From Novosphingobium sp. ST904 (GTDB lineage: Bacteria; Pseudomonadota; Alphaproteobacteria; Sphingomonadales; Sphingomonadaceae), in NCBI RefSeq assembly GCF_001298105.1, contig NZ_LGJH01000125.1:1-49270 (forward strand): DNA of 49,270 nucleotides. The letters run 5' to 3'. Positions within the stretch are counted from its first letter, which is position 1. Each line of letters starts with the position of its first letter. A program made the translations under genes and the position numbers. The notes beneath the pieces are model-generated. The model was given only the letters and a program-made list of their open reading frames with translations, was not told the origin of the DNA and did no database searches. Below are positions 45,134 through 49,270 of the stretch, piece after piece.

Positions 45134-46222
45134 ATGCTTGCGGCCAAGAAGATCCGCGTCCTCGTCATCGACGATTCCGCCAGCGTCCGCCAGACGATGA
45201 CCGCGATCCTCCAGGAAGACCCGGAGATCGAGGTGATCGGCGCCGCGCCCGATCCGTTCAGCGCCGCGCGCCGGATTCAGGAGGAAGTGCCCGACGTCAT
45301 CACCCTTGATGTCGAGATGCCGCGCATGGACGGCATCACCTTCCTGCGCAAGCTGATGGTGCAGTGCCCCATCCCGGTGGTCATGTGTTCGTCGCTGACC
45401 GAGGAAGGCTCGGAAACGCTGCTCCAGGCGATGGAGGCCGGCGCGGTGGACGTGATCCTCAAGCCCCGCATCGGCGTGGCGGACCATCTGGCCGAGCATC
45501 ATCTGCAGATCCGCGATGTCGTGAAGGGCGCGTCACGCGCCCGCGTTCGCGGCCGCCCGGCCCTGCGCGAGGCGAAGCCGGAAGGCCCGGCCAAGAAGCT
45601 CACCGCCGATGCCGTGCTGCCGCCGCCCAGCGGCCGCGCCATGAGCCGTACCACCGAAATGGTCGTCTGCCTCGGCGCCTCCACCGGCGGAACCGAGGCC
45701 TTGCGCGAAGTGCTGGAAGCGCTTCCCGCCAATGCGCCGGGCGTGGTGGTGGTGCAGCACATGCCGGAAAACTTCACCCGTGCCTTCGCGCGGCGGCTCG
45801 ACGGTCTCTGCGAGGTCGACGTGAAGGAAGCTGCCGACGGCGACCCGGTGCTGCGCGGCCATGTGCTGATCGCGCCGGGGGGCAAGCACCTCATGCTCGA
45901 ACGGCAGGGCGCGCGCTATCACGTCTCGGTGAAGGACGGACCGCTGGTCTCGCGCCATCGCCCCTCGGTGGACGTGTTGTTCCGCTCCGCCGCGCGTGCG
46001 GCCGGATCGAACGCGGTCGGCGTCATCATGACCGGCATGGGCGATGACGGTGCGCGCGGCCTGCTGGAAATGAAGCAAGCCGGGGCCCGCACTTTCGCGC
46101 AGGACGAGGCGACCTCGATCGTCTTCGGCATGCCCAGGGAAGCCATTGCGCGCGGTGCGGCAGACCGCGTGATCCCGCTTGGCGCCATTGCCCGCGACAT
46201 GCTCGCGGCCACCAATCGATAG
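45134..46222 (+). CDS. cheB: Chemotaxis methylesterase/response regulator CheB
   Basis: A 362-residue CheB. The N-terminal receiver has the Asp in [17 protein letters not shown] and the Lys in [10 protein letters not shown]. The C-terminal methylesterase has the catalytic Ser in [16 protein letters not shown], the His in [17 protein letters not shown] and the Asp in [20 protein letters not shown]. It removes receptor methyl groups opposite CheR and completes the adaptation pair. Confidence 0.95.
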   Translation: MLAAKKIRVLVIDDSASVRQTMTAILQEDPEIEVIGAAPDPFSAARRIQEEVPDVITLDVEMPRMDGITFLRKLMVQCPIPVVMCSSLTEEGSETLLQAMEAGAVDVILKPRIGVADHLAEHHLQIRDVVKGASRARVRGRPALREAKPEGPAKKLTADAVLPPPSGRAMSRTTEMVVCLGASTGGTEALREVLEALPANAPGVVVVQHMPENFTRAFARRLDGLCEVDVKEAADGDPVLRGHVLIAPGGKHLMLERQGARYHVSVKDGPLVSRHRPSVDVLFRSAARAAGSNAVGVIMTGMGDDGARGLLEMKQAGARTFAQDEATSIVFGMPREAIARGAADRVIPLGAIARDMLAATNR

Positions 46223-46235
46223 AAACGACCGCCCG

Positions 46236-48062
46236 ATGACGACAACCGCCCATTTCCCCGAACCCGTGCCCGGCGCGCCTGAAGGCGCCCTTCTGGAGGG
46301 TGCCCCTCTGGCAGACGGATTGCCGCTCGCCGCGCTCCCTGCCGATCCCGCGCCCGATTTCGCGGCTCCGTCGCTGGCGGAACTGCGCGATGCGCTGGCC
46401 GGGATCGCCAGCGGTCTTGACGCGCGCTTCGTATCGGCGGGCACGGCGCTCGGCCGCGCCTACGAGATCGTCGAAGGGCTGATCGGAGCGCTGGAAAGCG
46501 TGACCAACGCCTTCGAGCGGGACGCTGCCGATGTCGCGGTGGGCAACATGCGCCGCACCGCCGACCGTCTCACGTGCCTGCCCGCGATCCAGGCGGCGCG
46601 GCGCGATGCCCTGAAGATGATCGAACAGGCCAGCGCGGCGCTGGCGGTGCAGATCGAACAGGTCAACCGCACGCTTAGCTTCCTGCGCATCTGCGGCCTC
46701 AACATCAAGGTGGCCGCAGCCGGTTCCGGCGACTTTTCGAGCTTCGCGGACATGATGTTCACCAAGCTCGACCTTGGCGAGCAGGAGATGGAGAGTATCT
46801 CGCGCGAGATCGCCTGGCTGGCCGAAGCCGTTCCCGGCATGTTCGAGGTCGAACGCCAGCTTGCGGCCGAATGCGCGCTGGTCGTTCCGCATATTCCGCG
46901 CAAGCTGGCCGAAGATGCCGTGGCCTTGCAGCGCGACCAGATCGAACAGGCGGACCGCGCCGTGCGGATTTCTGCGGCGGCAAGGGATATCCGCACGCAG
47001 GTGGGGACTGCGCTGGGCGCCCTGCAGGTCGGCGACAGCACCCGCCAGCGGCTGGAACACGTCGCCGACGGGCTCAGCGACGTCGATGCATTTCTGGAAC
47101 AGGGCCCGGCGTTCGGTGCCGAAGTGGCGGAAGCGGTCGGCGGCCATGCCTTGGCGCTGCTTGCGGCGCAGGCCCTCGATACGCTCGAGGCGTTCCAGCG
47201 CGAATCCCGCCTGCTGGCGAGCAGCCTGCGCGGCATCGGGCCGAGCGCGGTAATGCTGCTCGAAATGCGCGGGACAGGCGATAGCCCACAAGGCGATGAG
47301 GAGGGCGTGTTCCTTCACGTGCTCGAACGCAGCGTGGCCGAAGTCGCCGCAGTGACCGAACAACTGCGCGAGGCCGATGCCCGCTCCAACCGCCTGAGCA
47401 ACCGGGCCTCGTCCACCGCCGAAAATCTCGCGCTGCGCCTCGCCACGGTGCACCGCATCACCGGCGATGTGCAGCAGATGGCGTGGAATACCGACTTGCG
47501 CTGCTACAGGATGGGAACCGAGGGGCGGGGCCTGGCCGTGGTCGCCTCCGAGATTCGCGGTTTTGCCGCCACGCTGGAGACGATCGCCTCCGCCATCGCG
47601 CTGTCCTTCGACGGTCTGACGTCGGCTGCGGGCGTCATTCGCGGTTCACAGGAAGACGAACCGGCGGACGCGGGGCAGGCGCTGGCAGAATCGCTCACCT
47701 GCATCCGCGAAGGCGGGCAGCGAATGGGCGCGGGCCTGTCAGAGCTGGACCGCAGCGCCCTGGCCGTTGCTGAAATCCTTGAGGATACGACCGGCAAGAT
47801 CGATTGCGAGGACGAAGTCGGCGGCCCGCTGATGGCGGTGGCAGAACGGCTCTCGGGCCTTGGCCGGATATGCGCGGAAATCCCGGAAGAGGGCCTCGCT
47901 CCATCCGCGGAACTGCTCGACCGGATCGCGGCGCGCTATACCATGGCCCGGGAACGTGAAATCCATCGCGGCTTCCTGCCGGAAGGGGAAGCCGGCGCAT
48001 CGGCCCCGGATTCCGCCGATATGTTCGATGACGACGACGATTTCGACGACGGCCTCTTCTAG
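46236..48062 (+). CDS. Soluble MCP-like protein with two degenerate signalling-hairpin segments and an acidic tail
   Basis: A 608-residue cytoplasmic protein with no signal peptide or membrane helix, at the end of the chemotaxis operon 13 bases after cheB. Most of it is helical coiled coil. Around residues 154-170, GLNIKVAAAGSGDFSSFAD resembles the receptor hairpin tip [18 protein letters not shown]. Around 418-440, NTDLRCYRMGTEGRGLAVVASEIRG matches the tip of both MCPs but lacks exactly seven residues (LALNAAV or equivalent). The segment after it (FAATLETIASAI) is receptor-like. The C terminus is very acidic (DMFDDDDDFDDGLF). It is probably a receptor-derived scaffold or regulator of the chemotaxis complex; the function is inferred. 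The ATG at 46236 is used; an earlier start would overlap cheB. Confidence 0.8.
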   Translation: MTTTAHFPEPVPGAPEGALLEGAPLADGLPLAALPADPAPDFAAPSLAELRDALAGIASGLDARFVSAGTALGRAYEIVEGLIGALESVTNAFERDAADVAVGNMRRTADRLTCLPAIQAARRDALKMIEQASAALAVQIEQVNRTLSFLRICGLNIKVAAAGSGDFSSFADMMFTKLDLGEQEMESISREIAWLAEAVPGMFEVERQLAAECALVVPHIPRKLAEDAVALQRDQIEQADRAVRISAAARDIRTQVGTALGALQVGDSTRQRLEHVADGLSDVDAFLEQGPAFGAEVAEAVGGHALALLAAQALDTLEAFQRESRLLASSLRGIGPSAVMLLEMRGTGDSPQGDEEGVFLHVLERSVAEVAAVTEQLREADARSNRLSNRASSTAENLALRLATVHRITGDVQQMAWNTDLRCYRMGTEGRGLAVVASEIRGFAATLETIASAIALSFDGLTSAAGVIRGSQEDEPADAGQALAESLTCIREGGQRMGAGLSELDRSALAVAEILEDTTGKIDCEDEVGGPLMAVAERLSGLGRICAEIPEEGLAPSAELLDRIAARYTMAREREIHRGFLPEGEAGASAPDSADMFDDDDDFDDGLF

Positions 48063-48089
48063 CGGGGCCCGGCCCCCTCGTTGCTTCGT

Positions 48090-48109
48090 CCCGGCGCGAT
48101 ACCGCCGGG
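48090..48109 (+). terminator. Hairpin after the chemotaxis operon
   Basis: CCCGGCG-CGATAC-CGCCGGG, a perfect 7-bp stem 28 bases after the last chemotaxis gene and preceded by a smaller GGGGC-CCG-GCCCC hairpin. No U tract follows, so intrinsic termination is uncertain. Confidence 0.35.
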
Positions 48110-48206
48110 GCGTTGGCGCCTGGCCTGCACCGCCGCATAAACTCCCCTATGCTGCGAAATTCCGAATTCGCGCAGACGAATTCCGTGCAGACAGGGAGAG
48201 TAAGGG

Positions 48207-49063
48207 ATGCCATCGCTCGGACGCATCGGCATATGGTCGATGGAACTGCGCTTCGGAGACCGCGCGCAGGCGGAACTGGCCGCCGCGGAGCTGGACGAGC
48301 TGGGCTACGGCACCTTGTGGATTCCGGGCGGTATCGGCGGAGACATCACCGGCGACATCGACCGGCTGCTCGGCGCACCACGCATGCGACCATCGCGACC
48401 GGCATCCTCAATATCTGGATGCATGATCCCGCCGAAATCGCGTCCTGGTGGAAGCGCCTGCCGGATGACCGGCAGCAGCGGGTTCTTCTCGGGCTCGGTG
48501 TGAGCCATTCCCATCTGGTGGGCGAAGCATACGAACGGCCGCTCGCGAAAATGGCGTCCTATCTCGACCGGCTCGACGAGGAAGGTCTTCCCGCCGAGGC
48601 CCGCTGCCTCGCCGCGCTCGGTCCGAAGATGCAGGAACTCGCGCGGGAGCGTTCCTGCGGTGTGCATCCCTATCTCGTATCGCCCGATCACACACGATCC
48701 GCGCGTGAGGTGCTGGGGCCGGGAAAGCTCCTCGCTCCGGAGCAGGGGATCGTTCTGGACAGCGATCTTGCCAGTGCGCGCGAAAAGGCGCGGGGCGCGC
48801 TGGCGGGCTACGTCCAGTATCCGAACTACCGCAACAACTGGCTGCGGCTCGGCTTTACCGTCGAGGAGATCGACGCGATGAGCGACCGCCTCGTGGACAG
48901 CCTCTTCGCCTGCGGAGACCTGGCGGCGATCACGGCGCGGCTGGAAGAACATTGGTCGGCAGGTGCGGACCATGCGTGCATCCAGGCGATCACGGGGCAG
49001 GGGCTCGATCTCGGCCCGTCGATGGAAGTCTGGAGATCCGTCGCCGGGACAGGCGTGCGCTGA
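48207..49063 (+). CDS. LLM-class (F420/FMN luciferase-like) oxidoreductase, frameshifted
   Basis: Flavin- or F420-dependent oxidoreductase of the luciferase-like monooxygenase fold, of the type called TIGR03620 in actinobacteria and sphingomonads. MPSLGRIGIWSMELRFGD opens the barrel, LDELGYGTLWIPGGIGGD follows. The frame breaks near 48376 (one base missing), where LLGATTHATIATGILNIWMHDP is restored. RVLLGLGVSHSHLVG and AAITARLEEHWSAGADHACIQAIT are further family blocks. About 285 residues after repair. AGGGAGAGTAAGG lies just before the ATG. The substrate and cofactor are unknown. Confidence 0.87.
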
Positions 49064-49270
49064 GGTCGGCATCGCAAACTTCGGGCTGTGCATAACTTTC
49101 TGAAGAATGTGTTTGACCGAATCGAGGGTGGGACTTAGAGGGCCTCTCACCGCAGCGGACCACACAGTTTTGCAGCGGTCGCCACCAGCTACGGGCAACT
49201 TGCTCCTCGAGGTAAAGATCGGGGACGGATGGTTGTCCGGTTGTTTTGTCGGCGGGTCCTTGATGGGACT
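49064..49270. other. Unassigned terminal region
   Basis: 207 bases after the LLM gene with stops in most frames. One minus-strand frame stays open across it but lacks a ribosome binding site and continues as a shadow of the LLM gene. No recognisable gene, repeat or terminator was found. Confidence 0.5.

Noticed and set aside
46026..47453. 475-residue minus-strand frame opposite cheB and the MCP-like gene
   Set aside because: It crosses two convincing genes, has no ribosome binding site and no known motif.
49064..49198. Start of a minus-strand gene entering from the right edge
   Set aside because: The frame is open but the peptide has no motif, no ribosome binding site and continues as a shadow of the LLM gene.

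Overview
This is a GC-rich window (roughly two-thirds G+C by eye) from an alphaproteobacterium. The mix of TonB-dependent receptors, the PepSY/DUF2271/DUF4198/ApbE cluster, an archaic Csu-type pilus and a compact chemotaxis operon fits a sphingomonad, possibly Novosphingobium or a relative. This assignment is by gene content and was not tested by search. No rRNA, tRNA, CRISPR array or insertion sequence was recognised. No gene-free stretch exceeds about 300 bases.

Layout. 1-2059 (minus): a partial TonB-dependent receptor. 2242-10081 (minus): an iron block with an FMN-dependent 2-hydroxyacid dehydrogenase, a PiuC-type dioxygenase, a siderophore receptor under a Fur-like box, and a PepSY / DUF2271 / DUF4198 / ApbE operon with its own Fur-like promoter. 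10217-13208 (minus): a GH27 alpha-galactosidase-like enzyme and an amino acid permease. 13229-16576: a GntR/FCD regulator divergent from an FAD amino acid oxidase plus M24 peptidase pair, with two matching GTATAC palindromes between them. 16580-18352: an SLC13 permease. 18593-21595: a membrane GGDEF protein convergent with an outer membrane phospholipase A. 21855-25917: a four-gene Csu-type pilus operon. 25974-30169: an AcoR-like regulator lacking the AAA+ domain, then aldehyde dehydrogenase, alcohol dehydrogenase and DUF779. 30209-36654 (minus): a hypothetical protein, LysR, FUSC, DUF1993 and an MHS-type MFS transporter. 36911-48062 (plus): a ten-gene chemotaxis operon STAS-cheY-cheA-cheW-MCP-MCP-cheW-cheR-cheB-(soluble MCP-like protein). 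48207-49063: an LLM-class oxidoreductase. The last 207 bases hold nothing I recognise.

How the genes fit together. In the iron block the receptor would import a ferric siderophore. DUF2271 carries a D-G-x-S-G-A-T motif of the kind ApbE loads with FMN, so DUF2271, ApbE and the PepSY membrane protein could form a periplasmic electron-transfer route that reduces iron. In the chemotaxis operon the last gene encodes a soluble protein with two degenerate MCP-like hairpin segments and an acidic tail recalling the tails of both MCPs.

Quality note. At least 12 genes or gene parts are interrupted by what look like one- or two-base indels, mostly single missing bases in short homopolymers or GC repeats. 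Each is restored by one simple correction. This suggests an unpolished assembly rather than gene decay, so interrupted genes are annotated over their full span as CDS with the break noted.
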